From assembly GCA_001028815.1 (NCBI GenBank), contig LDJB01000002.1, forward strand, positions 248,001-312,000: DNA of 64,000 bases. The letters run 5' to 3'. This DNA is from Peptococcaceae bacterium 1109 (GTDB taxonomy: Bacteria > Bacillota > Limnochordia > Darwinibacteriales > Darwinibacteriaceae). This document shows positions 1-8,094 of the stretch, piece by piece. The notes under the pieces are model-generated. The model had not been told where the DNA came from and searched no databases. It saw nothing but the letters and a program-made list of their open reading frames with translations. A program made the position numbers and the translations under genes. The first letter of the stretch is position 1, and each line of letters starts with the position of its first letter.

Positions 1-289
1 TTCGGCTGATTTCCAGGGCTGTGCCGGAGAGTTTGACTATAGGGCGGCCTGTCTCTAGGGTAAGGATCTCAATCTGCCCGAAGCCAACTCCCCGGCTCCA
101 GCCTGTGCCAATGGCTTTCATCACCGCCTCTTTAGCGGCAAAGCGCCCCGCCCACGACTGCGTCCCCTTACCCGCAAGCTGTTCCCGTTCAGCCTGGGAG
201 AAAACTCGCTCCTGGAACCGGGTTCTAGCCACGGCCTTGGCGATCCGTTCAGTTTCCACAATGTCCACGCCGCAGCCTAGAATACTCAT
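1..289 (-). CDS. acpS: holo-[acyl-carrier-protein] synthase, 3' end cut by window edge
   Basis: Transfers 4'-phosphopantetheine from CoA to a serine of acyl carrier protein, activating fatty-acid synthesis. The first 96 residues are visible. They begin MSILGCGVDIVETERI, with the metal-binding Asp near residue 9, and carry the family motif RFAAKEAVMKAIGTG with the second metal-ligand Glu at about residue 54. The usual length is about 120-130, so roughly 25-30 residues lie beyond the left edge. The ATG at 289 overlaps the glmM stop (TGATG), so the two are translationally coupled. It is the distal gene of the cdaA-cdaR-glmM operon. Confidence 0.93.
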   Translation of the reverse strand, partial: MSILGCGVDIVETERIAKAVARTRFQERVFSQAEREQLAGKGTQSWAGRFAAKEAVMKAIGTGWSRGVGFGQIEILTLETGRPIVKLSGTALEISR

Positions 290-1644
290 CAGTCCATCCC
301 CAAGCAGATTTGAATGCATTCTGCCACCTTTTGCACAGTAGAGTTGACCAACTCACCGTTGGGATGCTCACCCATGATGCGGATCACCGGTTCGGTCCCA
401 GAAGGCCGGATGAAAATCCGCCCCTCTGGGGCGAGGGCTTGCTTCGCTTCTTCCACTGTAGCAGCGATTTCTGGGGTGCTGTCCCAGCCATTCTTATCCC
501 TGACTCGCACATTAACTAGGGCTTGAGGGAATACAGGCATAACCTTTGCCAATTCTGCCAGAGGCTTTCCAGTCCGGGCCATAACCTCCAGGAGCTTCAG
601 CGCGCTAAGGATGCCGTCCCCGGTAGTGCTGTCTCGCAGGAAGATGATGTGCCCCGACTGCTCGCCTCCCAGCACTAAGCCTTCCTTCAGCATAGCCTCG
701 AGGACATACCGGTCCCCCGCCTGCGTAATTACCACATCTCCCCCTGCATCCCTGAAGGCCTTGATGAGCCCGCCGTTGGAATAAGCAGTAGCAGCGATTT
801 TACCCTGAGCCAGCTCTCCTCGGCTAAGGAGATCAAGCCCGCAGATGGACAAGATCCTGTCCCCGTCCACAAGTGCTCCCGTATGATCCACCGCGATCAC
901 TCGGTCCGCATCACCATCGTGCGCTATCCCCAGATCAGCCCCAACCGCCTGTACTAAGGCCTGCACGCTTTCAGGGTGGGTAGAACCGCATTCTAAGTTA
1001 ATATTAGTCCCATCAGGATCGTTGTGGATCACAGTCACCCGGGCCCCTAGGCGGCGCAATACTTCCGGGGCGCACGCGGATGCCGCGCCGTTGGCACAGT
1101 CCAAAGCCACGTGAATCCCTTTTAGATCAACAGGTACTGCCTGGCAGAGATAGGCGATGTACCTCCGCAGGCCGTCCTCGCAGCGAATTACCCTGCCCAC
1201 CTCAGCTCCAATGGGCCGGGGGCCGTTGGGCGGGTTGTGTACCAAGGCTTCGATTTCATCCTCCAGCTCATCTGGGAGCTTAAAACCGTTGGCCGCGAAG
1301 AACTTAATGCCATTATCTTCTACCGGATTGTGGGAAGCGGAGATCACTACCCCTGCATCACACTTCAGCTCCTGGGTAAGAAAGGCCACTGCTGGGGTGG
1401 GCATGACCCCTACCAGCACCGCATCAGCCCCAGCGGAGGTGACTCCTGCCACCAGGGCCGCTTCCAGCATTTCTCCGGAGATGCGCGTATCCCGGCCGAT
1501 CAACACTTTGGCCTTCCCACTCTCACTGCTCCGGCCCCTAGACAGCACCAAGGCCCCTGCTCGTCCTAGAGCGAAAGCTATCTCTGGGGTTAACTCTTCG
1601 TTGGCAACCCCCCGTACTCCATCGGTACCAAACATACGCTTCAT
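289..1644 (-). CDS. glmM: phosphoglucosamine mutase
   Basis: Interconverts glucosamine-6-phosphate and glucosamine-1-phosphate on the way to UDP-GlcNAc and peptidoglycan. The protein has 451 residues, normal for the family. Visible motifs: N-terminal MFGTDGVRG; phosphoserine loop ISASHNP with the catalytic Ser at about 104; Mg-binding DGDADR at 243-248; sugar-binding GEQSGH; and the C-terminal phosphate-binding RPSGTEPVIRI. An in-frame TTG at 1647 is possible, but the ATG at 1644 sits 7 nt after GAGGGGG and overlaps the cdaR stop as TGATG, so I chose it. The gene lies third in the cdaA-cdaR-glmM operon. In other Firmicutes GlmM binds and inhibits CdaA, which ties c-di-AMP to wall synthesis. 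Confidence 0.97.
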   Translation of the reverse strand: MKRMFGTDGVRGVANEELTPEIAFALGRAGALVLSRGRSSESGKAKVLIGRDTRISGEMLEAALVAGVTSAGADAVLVGVMPTPAVAFLTQELKCDAGVVISASHNPVEDNGIKFFAANGFKLPDELEDEIEALVHNPPNGPRPIGAEVGRVIRCEDGLRRYIAYLCQAVPVDLKGIHVALDCANGAASACAPEVLRRLGARVTVIHNDPDGTNINLECGSTHPESVQALVQAVGADLGIAHDGDADRVIAVDHTGALVDGDRILSICGLDLLSRGELAQGKIAATAYSNGGLIKAFRDAGGDVVITQAGDRYVLEAMLKEGLVLGGEQSGHIIFLRDSTTGDGILSALKLLEVMARTGKPLAELAKVMPVFPQALVNVRVRDKNGWDSTPEIAATVEEAKQALAPEGRIFIRPSGTEPVIRIMGEHPNGELVNSTVQKVAECIQICLGMD

Positions 1645-2333
1645 CAAGATTCCCCCTCTGGCTCCTCTGCATAGACTTGCTCGATTGTGAGAGTAATCTC
1701 CTGTGGATTGATTTGAACGTTTTGAACAGGCCTACCTGCCTGATCAATGGCTGTTAAGGGCACTACAGCGGTTAGGTCATCGGCAATTTCATCCACACTA
1801 ATATATGCCACTACCTGATCCACCTGCGCCACAATACTGCGGGGAGCCGTCACCAAAACTTCCGCAGGATTAGGTTTCACCTGGAAAGTTAAGGCACGGG
1901 GATATACATCTAGCAAACCTACCCGCACAGGGAACGCATCTGCCAAGACCTGCTCAGTCCGGACAGTAACCCGCGCGGGGGCGATGCTCACAACCTCCAC
2001 CCCTACAGGGGCCGGGACTTCCACTTCATAACTGCTGCGGCCTTCCTCTGCCCCAGATAAGTCAATGAACGCCTGCAGGTCATCTTCCACTAAGGCCAAG
2101 ATGGGGCTGAGCCCCCGCAGCCTAACCCGGGCAACAGGTAGGGGATCAATGAGGGCTTGATCCGCGGGCAGGTTCCGGGCAGTAAGTGGTAGGGAAAACA
2201 CCCGCTCCGTGCCGCCTAAGTCGCCTTCCCCCGCGGCTAACAGCCAAAGGATCACTGCCAGGGCAAGGGAAAACAGGCGCCAGTAAATGTGTGGTTCGGT
2301 GAGGTGAGTCCAAAGATTACGCAGCCTGCGCAC
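1644..2333 (-). CDS. cdaR: YbbR-domain regulator of diadenylate cyclase (CdaR)
   Basis: Membrane-anchored regulator of the diadenylate cyclase CdaA. The 229-residue protein has a short charged N-terminus, one membrane segment at about residues 17-34 (YWRLFSLALAVILWLLAAG), then beta-rich YbbR repeats predicted to lie outside the membrane. It is short for the family: B. subtilis CdaR is about twice as long, so fewer YbbR repeats are present. The start is GTG at 2333, preceded by GGAGGTGA placed inside the last codons of cdaA. Its stop overlaps the glmM start. The assignment rests on the membrane-anchor architecture plus the diagnostic cdaA-cdaR-glmM order. Confidence 0.88.
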   Translation of the reverse strand: MRRLRNLWTHLTEPHIYWRLFSLALAVILWLLAAGEGDLGGTERVFSLPLTARNLPADQALIDPLPVARVRLRGLSPILALVEDDLQAFIDLSGAEEGRSSYEVEVPAPVGVEVVSIAPARVTVRTEQVLADAFPVRVGLLDVYPRALTFQVKPNPAEVLVTAPRSIVAQVDQVVAYISVDEIADDLTAVVPLTAIDQAGRPVQNVQINPQEITLTIEQVYAEEPEGES

Positions 2334-3113
2334 CTAGTAATCACCTCCAAAGGTAAAGCGCCGTTCACCTTTGTTTTGCAGGTGATACTCTAAGCGCTCT
2401 CTTAGACGGGCTTCGTTGAAGTAGCGCTGAAGCCGCCCGCCAACGGCCAGGGAAATAATTCCCGTCTCCTCTGAAACCACTACCACAACCGCATCAGATT
2501 GCTCTGCTAGTCCTACTGCAGCCCTATGCCTCGTTCCTACCCCGCTCCCAAGGTCGCCGCTGGTGAGGGGCAAGACGCACCGGGCACTTCTGATCCGGTT
2601 GCCTTGGATGATCACCGCCCCATCGTGGAGGGGGCTGCGCGGTTCAAAGATGTTCCGCAGTAGTTCCTCGCTGACCAACGCATCCAAGGCGATCCCTGAA
2701 TCGATGTACTCTTTTAAGCCCAGCTCCCGCTGGAGGACAATCAGCGCTCCAATGCGCTGCGCGCTTAGAGCCGCGGCAGCCCGGGCCACAACTCCGCTTA
2801 CCTCCGCATAGGGAGAGGCAGAGCCGCTCCGCCATCTGGCCAGGAACTGTCCTCGGCCGATTTCTTCCAAGGTGCGGCGCAATTCAGGATAAAACACCAC
2901 TGGCAGAGCTACAATCACTGCAGTGGTCACATTATCCAAAAGCCAAGTAATAGTGCGCAGCTTCAAGGCGCGGGCTACCACACTGCTGGCAAAGACTACT
3001 GCCAGCCCCTTGACTAACGTGATGGCGCGAGTGCCTTGGATGGCGTAAATGACCCGGTAGATCACATATGCCACTACCAAAATGTCGACTGCGTCACGAA
3101 CTGTAAAGCGCAC
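2334..3113 (-). CDS. cdaA: diadenylate cyclase CdaA (c-di-AMP synthase)
   Basis: Condenses two ATP into cyclic di-AMP, the Firmicute messenger for potassium, osmotic and wall homeostasis. Three hydrophobic segments occupy roughly residues 8-25, 31-49 and 54-75, followed by the DAC domain. Catalytic motifs are intact: LHDGAVII with DGA at 164-166, and GTRHRAAVG with RHR at 195-197. The open frame runs upstream to 3377, but the conserved start of the family matches GTG at 3113, preceded by TAGGAGG at 7-nt spacing, giving 259 residues. That ribosome site overlaps the stop of the upstream aminotransferase gene, so the two are probably cotranscribed. Confidence 0.96.
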   Translation of the reverse strand: MRFTVRDAVDILVVAYVIYRVIYAIQGTRAITLVKGLAVVFASSVVARALKLRTITWLLDNVTTAVIVALPVVFYPELRRTLEEIGRGQFLARWRSGSASPYAEVSGVVARAAAALSAQRIGALIVLQRELGLKEYIDSGIALDALVSEELLRNIFEPRSPLHDGAVIIQGNRIRSARCVLPLTSGDLGSGVGTRHRAAVGLAEQSDAVVVVVSEETGIISLAVGGRLQRYFNEARLRERLEYHLQNKGERRFTFGGDY

Positions 3114-3124
3114 TAGGCTTCCTC

Positions 3125-4249
3125 CTATTGGGCCTGTTTCCAGACTCTCTCTGCCGCACTGGTGGCCGCGCCTGGCATATCCAGGCTCATCTCTAACACC
3201 GCCAGGCTGGTAAGCATGTCTAAGGGAGTCGCGTACCCCATGTGGCCGATGCGGAAAATCTTCCCCGCAAAGGGGCCTTGCCCTCCAGCAAACTCCACTC
3301 CATATTTTTCCCGAATCTCCGCCCGGAAAGCATCTGCATGGGCAAGCTTTACCCCCGTAACTGTGGGAGAAGCACATTTATCTTCCGTTAACGGTTCCAG
3401 TCCTAAGGCCCGTACTCCAGCGCGCACCATATCCCGCATCAACAGGTGCCGAGCAAAGGCCCGTTCCAGCCCCTCTGCTTCCAGGATATTTAAGGCCTCG
3501 TCCAAGGCGAAACACAGGGAAACACTAGGCGTATAAGGGGGCTCCTGCCTCTGGAAGTAGGCATCGTAGATTTCCAGGTCGAAGTAGTAGCGGCTCCCCG
3601 AACTTGCCCTGGCCTTTTCCCTGGCCCGCTTTGAGAAGCATACAAAGGCAAGCCCAGGCGGGGCCATGAGACACTTCTGCGAAGCGGTCACCACCACGTC
3701 CACACCCCATTCGTCCATGGCAAAGGGCACTCCACCCAAGGAGCTGACCGCATCCACCACTAAGAGGGCTTGGTGGCTGCCACGGGCCTCTGCCAGGGCC
3801 TGGATATCATTGATTACTGTTGTGGAAGATTCATTGTGTGTGGCAAACACCACTTCGATCTCTGGATGGCTGAGGAGATACTCCCGAACCTGATCGGGGC
3901 TGGCCGCGGTATCCCACGGATAGGAAAGCTCATGCACTTCCCCACCATACGCCCTGCACATTTTGGCCCACCGTTCGCCAAAGAAACCGCCCACTAGGCA
4001 CAGCACAGGGGTTCCTGGGGAAACAAGGTTGGCAACGGCCATCTCCATCCCGGCAGTACCTGAACCGGTTACCATATAAACTTGCTCTGTGGTGCCGAAC
4101 AGCGGCTGCAGCCGCCTGAGGATTTGAGGCAGTTTTTCCTTGAATACACTGCCCCGGTGGTTGATCATGGGAGAGCTGGCTTTAGCCAGGACTTGGGGGG
4201 GTACTGGCGTGGGCCCAGGTATGCGCAATTCCTGCTTAAACCGAAACAT
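3125..4249 (-). CDS. class V PLP aminotransferase (alanine-glyoxylate / serine-pyruvate type)
   Basis: Fold-type I PLP enzyme of the alanine:glyoxylate/serine:pyruvate aminotransferase group, 374 residues. Family marks: IPGPTPVPPQV near the N-terminus; TGSGTAGMEMA in the cofactor-phosphate loop at about 61-71; VVDAVSSLGG with the PLP-nitrogen Asp at 166; and TASQKCLMAPPG with the Schiff-base Lys at 192. The C-terminal FRIGHMGYA motif is typical of this group. The start ATG at 4249 has GGGAGG upstream. The substrate pair cannot be read from sequence: serine-glyoxylate, alanine-glyoxylate and 2-aminoethylphosphonate members share these motifs. It lies 11 nt before cdaA, whose ribosome site overlaps this stop. 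Confidence 0.88.
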   Translation of the reverse strand: MFRFKQELRIPGPTPVPPQVLAKASSPMINHRGSVFKEKLPQILRRLQPLFGTTEQVYMVTGSGTAGMEMAVANLVSPGTPVLCLVGGFFGERWAKMCRAYGGEVHELSYPWDTAASPDQVREYLLSHPEIEVVFATHNESSTTVINDIQALAEARGSHQALLVVDAVSSLGGVPFAMDEWGVDVVVTASQKCLMAPPGLAFVCFSKRAREKARASSGSRYYFDLEIYDAYFQRQEPPYTPSVSLCFALDEALNILEAEGLERAFARHLLMRDMVRAGVRALGLEPLTEDKCASPTVTGVKLAHADAFRAEIREKYGVEFAGGQGPFAGKIFRIGHMGYATPLDMLTSLAVLEMSLDMPGAATSAAERVWKQAQ

Positions 4250-4276
4250 ATATAACCTCCCTCGGTTAGATGTATA

Positions 4277-4314
4277 GAAAAAGAAACGCCGACTCCCGTA
4301 AGAACGGAAGCGGC
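4277..4314 (-). terminator. intrinsic terminator after the flavodoxin-like gene
   Basis: Read on the minus strand, an imperfect stem (GCCGCTTCCGT against ACGGGAGTCGGC) closes a TTCT loop and is followed by GTTTCTTTTTC. It lies just downstream of the flavodoxin-like gene and upstream of the aminotransferase. It could therefore end the upstream unit or act as a leaky attenuator before the cdaA operon. Confidence 0.6.
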
Positions 4315-4328
4315 TTCTTTTGCTCCTG

Positions 4329-4739
4329 CTACCGGGCTGTACTTGCTAAGCGCTGTGCCGCACTTTGGGCGTCCGCTGGAGAGCTTAGCGTACTGAAGTA
4401 GTCAACGATCATGCCCTGCCTTTCCATGAGGCTCATTAGGAGTCTGAGGGCTTTGGTGGAGCCCAGTTTCGCTGGGACAAAGGCTGCACCCTTCTTCCCT
4501 TCTAAGCGGGTACACCGCTTCAGAATATTGTCTATCTCCACAGGCACTTTCGGCTTAAACAGTCCGCTGAAGGAACTGAGCAGGCAAACTAGATCGTATG
4601 GTGCACTGCTGATCGGGGTACTCCCTTCAGCGGCTGAGACTAGGTCGGCTCTACTGCCTTCTTTCTCAAAAGACCGCTGCAGGGACTGTGCCAAATCCGC
4701 AATTTTGCCCTCGCCGGAGTGCATAATTAAAACACGCAC
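4329..4739 (-). CDS. small flavodoxin-like protein of unknown function
   Basis: 136 residues. The start MRVLIMHSGEGKIADLAQSL resembles the first beta strand and phosphate-binding loop of a flavodoxin-like fold, and the alternating strand/helix pattern with a central YDLVCLLSSFSGLF strand is consistent with it. The FMN-contacting loops of true flavodoxins are not recognisable, so redox function is not supported. The start is GTG at 4739 with a weak GGGGGT nearby. It lies 73 nt downstream of the ADP-dependent kinase gene and is followed by a hairpin terminator, so it may be the last gene of that unit. Confidence 0.6.
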   Translation of the reverse strand: MRVLIMHSGEGKIADLAQSLQRSFEKEGSRADLVSAAEGSTPISSAPYDLVCLLSSFSGLFKPKVPVEIDNILKRCTRLEGKKGAAFVPAKLGSTKALRLLMSLMERQGMIVDYFSTLSSPADAQSAAQRLASTAR

Positions 4740-4812
4740 CTTAACATACCCCCATCCGTCACTCGCTGCCTATCAAATGATCTTTCGCTAAGTTGGGTGC
4801 AAATCCTGTTTA

Positions 4813-6249
4813 TTAGCCTATAATTCTTCCCGCGGTGTGGAACTTGCACTCATAGGCGTACGAAGAGGAGGAGATGGTATCACCCATACCCACCGTGCTC
4901 ACAGGATTGGGGACCACGTGGGCAGGCACCACTAAGAGATAGTGATCTCCCATGTCCGCAATGCCCGTGGTTTCGAAGTCTTCGGGGAGCTCAATGCCCA
5001 TACTCCGCATTTCCACGCCGCAGAGGCGAAGCTGCTCTAAGCCAATGTCGGAAAGGGGGATTTCCCCTGCTTCTGCCAGCTGTTCGGCCTTCACATATCC
5101 GCCGTATTTGGCCTTAATGGCATTCACGGAGGAAGCAAACAAGCAGGCGTCACGGACCAGTTCTGGATCAATTGCATACGGCTTTTTCAGCACCAAGACA
5201 TAGTACCCTAAGTTGTGGAGCTGAATGCGCTCAAAGCCCAGGGCCTTAGAGAGGCACAGTACGCCGCGGTATAGGCAGAAGGCCCGCTCGTCAGAGGCAA
5301 TCGCCTCGCACTCCCCTTGGAAGCCGAACTCGCTCAATACGCGCTTGATCTCGTTTTCATTGATCCCGAACGACTGAATCTCTTGAGCAATAGTCTTGAG
5401 CACGGTCTTCTCCGCGTTCTCATCGCTCATGGGAACGTACTCATAGTGGAGGCGCAGTTTAGGGTTAGCCTCTTTCAAGCTGTGTACGCTGGCCATGCTC
5501 TCTTTCAGGTACGCATTGAGGCTTTCGGGATCTGGGGACGCGTAGTGGTAACCCGCTAAGAAAGCCACATCAATCTTCTGGCCTAACTCTGGGAGGTGAG
5601 GGGCGATTTCATCGGAGAAACCCATGACTACGCCCGCGGGGCGTGTGGCCACGATCACCCGGTTTGCCCGGGGTGTTCTTACAGTCTCGCCGCAGAAGTC
5701 GTACTCAGCATTCTTAGGATACTCAAAAATCCAGTTGACCTTCGTCTGATGAGAAGGGTTTACTGCCTCGCCCACAGGCACGACCTTTAGGCCGTTGTCC
5801 ACCACAGGGACCTGGACCGCGGGGAAGAACATATCCACCTGTTTCTGAGAGAGCAAAGAGGTGTAGACCAGCGACCTAGCACCAAGTGCGGCCATCTGGT
5901 TGGCAATAACTCCAGCCTGGCCCCCCATGCTTGCCCTGCGGCTGGGGAACTTCTCATCGAGCCAGTCGAGAAGCTCATGATTGCGGAGAATAACATATGA
6001 AGATTTGCCGTAACCTAGAGCACCCTTCAGCACTGCCACAAACTCGTTGGCGGTATGGATCTCTAGGATATCATCGCTGGCAATCTTGTTCACTTCGTCC
6101 AAGCTAACCTGAGGATCCTGGCAAAGCTCAGCAACGTGTTCATTGGTGAGGTGAACCACCGCATCCACGTTTGTGTTAAACGCGGCCAACGTGGTCACGG
6201 AAAGCTCGTGGTTGACTATTTCTCTAACTCTTTCCTGCCATCTATGCAC
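4813..6249 (-). CDS. ADP-dependent sugar kinase (glucokinase/phosphofructokinase family), copy 1
   Basis: Ribokinase-superfamily enzyme of the ADP-dependent glucokinase/6-phosphofructokinase family, which uses ADP instead of ATP as phosphoryl donor. It is 478 residues, close to the archaeal enzymes. Visible: the sugar-binding start AAFNTNVDAVV with Asp 29; the SMGGQAGVIANQ loop near 107-118; HNLGYYVLV; and the catalytic STVGMGDTISSSSY near the C-terminus with the base Asp at about 457. The GTG start at 6249 has GGAGGT 8 nt upstream. A second, clearly homologous copy lies at 23830-25254. Whether it acts on glucose, fructose-6-phosphate or another sugar cannot be decided here. The family is best known from archaea and animals and is uncommon in bacteria. 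Confidence 0.88.
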   Translation of the reverse strand: MHRWQERVREIVNHELSVTTLAAFNTNVDAVVHLTNEHVAELCQDPQVSLDEVNKIASDDILEIHTANEFVAVLKGALGYGKSSYVILRNHELLDWLDEKFPSRRASMGGQAGVIANQMAALGARSLVYTSLLSQKQVDMFFPAVQVPVVDNGLKVVPVGEAVNPSHQTKVNWIFEYPKNAEYDFCGETVRTPRANRVIVATRPAGVVMGFSDEIAPHLPELGQKIDVAFLAGYHYASPDPESLNAYLKESMASVHSLKEANPKLRLHYEYVPMSDENAEKTVLKTIAQEIQSFGINENEIKRVLSEFGFQGECEAIASDERAFCLYRGVLCLSKALGFERIQLHNLGYYVLVLKKPYAIDPELVRDACLFASSVNAIKAKYGGYVKAEQLAEAGEIPLSDIGLEQLRLCGVEMRSMGIELPEDFETTGIADMGDHYLLVVPAHVVPNPVSTVGMGDTISSSSYAYECKFHTAGRIIG

Positions 6250-6314
6250 TAATATTACCTCCTACACTACATGGTCCTTAAATATACTATCATAGGATTT
6301 CCTTCACGGCAATG

Positions 6315-7328
6315 TTAACGAAATGCCTCTTTTATAACATACGGAGAGGTACAAAGTGCGAGGAGGGCCCAATAGTCTACGGCGAAGGCCAGCACGCTGC
6401 CTACCTCTACGTGAGGGCCCCCGGTGACATCCACCACCGCGTGATCGCTGGTAATCCCTTTCACTTCCATACCTTCCTGGATGGGCCTGATGCTCCCTGT
6501 TCCCAGATCTTGCTTGCCCAGGGCCACCAATGCCCGGCGCCGCAGGCCCTGGGGCGTTGGTTTATCCTGCACTTCAATTACTTCCCCCAGCAGGCGGCAC
6601 ACATCTTGGTAGCAGCCTGGGAGGGGTGTCTGATCAATAATATCCCATCCGAGAAAGGCGCTTTCCCCGATGCGAAGATTGCTGACATGGCTTGTCCACT
6701 CCCCAGGCCACAGGCCCTGCCTGATGATGTGCAGCGTACTTGAGTTGCCTCCAGATATCACCAAGCTGGGATCCCCGCAGGCCTGAGCCAGCTCTGCTAA
6801 GCGCTGGTACTGCCCTCGCCACGGCGGAGATCCGTTTAAGCAGGCAAAATTCGCGCCCAACCCCCATACCTCGATGCCCGGCAGCTTTCTAGCATAGGCG
6901 TATAAGTCCAACAGCTTGTCGTCCCATACCCCTTCCCGCATATCCCCCAAGTCCACCATGAGAAGAACTTGGTGCACCACTCCCCGGGCCGCTGCTGCAT
7001 CGCTCAGGGCTTTGAGCACAGCCTTTTCCGAGTTCAGGCTGATCTGCGCGGTTTCTACAACTTCCTCCACCTCACTTAGGGCTGGGCTGCGGAGGAGCAT
7101 TAACGGGGAGAGCCCTGCCTCTTTGAGGCGCCTGAGATTGCGAAGGCGGGAGTCGGCCAAGCCAATGGCTCCACCTTCTAGAAGAGCCTGTCCCACTTCT
7201 GGCCAGCCCAAGCACACCTTCGTAACGCCAAAGCTGGATATGCCAAAAGGCCGGCACATCTCCACTATGGCAGCCATATTGTGCTGCAGTTTAGCTAAAT
7301 CCACTGTAAGTTTCGGATACACAGACAT
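6315..7328 (-). CDS. PLP-dependent amino-acid racemase, ornithine/alanine racemase-like
   Basis: 337-residue fold-type III PLP enzyme of the alanine-racemase family, closest in pattern to the single-domain-like ornithine racemase group. The Schiff-base Lys lies in GVTKVCLG at residue 37. GLGANFACLNG, SGGNSSTL and NLRIGESAFLGWD are the active-site and phosphate-binding motifs of this subgroup. It would interconvert L- and D-forms of an amino acid such as ornithine; the substrate is inferred only. It sits 7 nt downstream of cwlD, so both probably share a transcript. The start ATG at 7328 has only a weak GAGGG close by, consistent with coupling to cwlD. Confidence 0.8.
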   Translation of the reverse strand: MSVYPKLTVDLAKLQHNMAAIVEMCRPFGISSFGVTKVCLGWPEVGQALLEGGAIGLADSRLRNLRRLKEAGLSPLMLLRSPALSEVEEVVETAQISLNSEKAVLKALSDAAAARGVVHQVLLMVDLGDMREGVWDDKLLDLYAYARKLPGIEVWGLGANFACLNGSPPWRGQYQRLAELAQACGDPSLVISGGNSSTLHIIRQGLWPGEWTSHVSNLRIGESAFLGWDIIDQTPLPGCYQDVCRLLGEVIEVQDKPTPQGLRRRALVALGKQDLGTGSIRPIQEGMEVKGITSDHAVVDVTGGPHVEVGSVLAFAVDYWALLALCTSPYVIKEAFR

Positions 7329-7335
7329 CCCTCAA

Positions 7336-8046
7336 CTATAAACCTAAATACCGCAAAATGCCGCTGTAAATCGCTGCTGCCACCCGGGATTGGTAGTTGC
7401 GATCCCCCAAAAGGGCGGCTTCCCTCGGGTTGGAGAGGAACCCTACCTCCACCAAAGCAGCGGGCATGGACGTATCCCGGAGGACCCTGAAGTTTCCCGG
7501 GCGAGCCAGGCGTTTGTTGGGGCCCAGGGCCTGTACAAGCTCGGCTTGGATCGCCTCTGCCAAACGCTTGCTCTCGCCCTGTCCCTCATAGTAGAAGGTC
7601 TGGGCCCCTGACCAAACGGAGGATGGGAAGTAGTTTGCGTGGATAGCGATGTAGAGGCCCGCATTGCTGTCCTCTGCCAGCTCTACCCGGCGCTGCAAAT
7701 CTTGGCGCTTGCGCTCCAAGAGGTTTTGCTGGACGTTGTCGGCCAGGTCATAGTCGCCCCGGCGCGTCATGACCGTCTTAATATCCGCCTTGTTCAGGAG
7801 CACCTCCAGCTCCCGGGCAATGGCCAGCACAATGTCCTTTTCTAAGAGGCCGCCGCTGCTGACTGCTCCCGGGTCAATGCCTCCGTGGCCTGGATCAATC
7901 ACGATTGTCAGCCCAGAAGCCTGGTTTGGAGCATAGCTTGCCGCAGGGATGTAGCCTCCAGAAAAGACTCCCGCAACCATGCCCACCGCAAGGGAGGAGA
8001 ACACCCACCACAGCACCGTGCCCAGGCGGACAACGTAGACACGCAT
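7336..8046 (-). CDS. cwlD: N-acetylmuramoyl-L-alanine amidase CwlD (spore cortex)
   Basis: Zinc amidase that removes peptide side chains from muramic acid so that muramic-delta-lactam of the spore cortex can form. It has 236 residues with an N-terminal membrane segment at about 9-29, then an Amidase_3 domain. Zinc and catalytic residues are all present: VIDPGHGGIDPG with His 54, LLEKD with Glu 69, IAIHANYF with His 136 and ALVEVGFLSN with Glu 200. The length and single-domain form match CwlD rather than autolytic amidases with SPOR or SH3 domains. The ATG at 8046 follows GGGGGTG, which is part of a strong hairpin with the end of the upstream gene (8049-8094). Confidence 0.92.
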   Translation of the reverse strand: MRVYVVRLGTVLWWVFSSLAVGMVAGVFSGGYIPAASYAPNQASGLTIVIDPGHGGIDPGAVSSGGLLEKDIVLAIARELEVLLNKADIKTVMTRRGDYDLADNVQQNLLERKRQDLQRRVELAEDSNAGLYIAIHANYFPSSVWSGAQTFYYEGQGESKRLAEAIQAELVQALGPNKRLARPGNFRVLRDTSMPAALVEVGFLSNPREAALLGDRNYQSRVAAAIYSGILRYLGL

Positions 8047-8048
8047 AC

Positions 8049-8094
8049 AAACACCCCCATGCTCCTAAGAACATATTCAGGAGTGGAGGTGTTT
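8049..8094 (-). promoter_or_regulatory. RNA hairpin masking the cwlD ribosome-binding site
   Basis: In the minus-strand RNA, AAACACCTCC (8094-8085) pairs with GGGGGTGTTT (8058-8049) with one G-U pair, and a second stem CTCCT/AGGAG (8083-8079 with 8066-8062) continues it. The 3' arm contains the cwlD Shine-Dalgarno GGGGG and the 5' arm overlaps the stop of the upstream methyltransferase gene. There is no U-tract, so it is not a terminator. I infer that ribosomes reaching the upstream stop would open it. Confidence 0.55.

Noticed and set aside
1157-1690. 177-codon plus-strand frame inside glmM
   Set aside because: Entirely covered by glmM and cdaR; Ser/Pro/Ala-rich with no family features.
3114-3377. 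N-terminal extension of cdaA to 3377
   Set aside because: It would overlap the aminotransferase gene by about 250 bp. The family start and a good AGGAGG fit GTG 3113.
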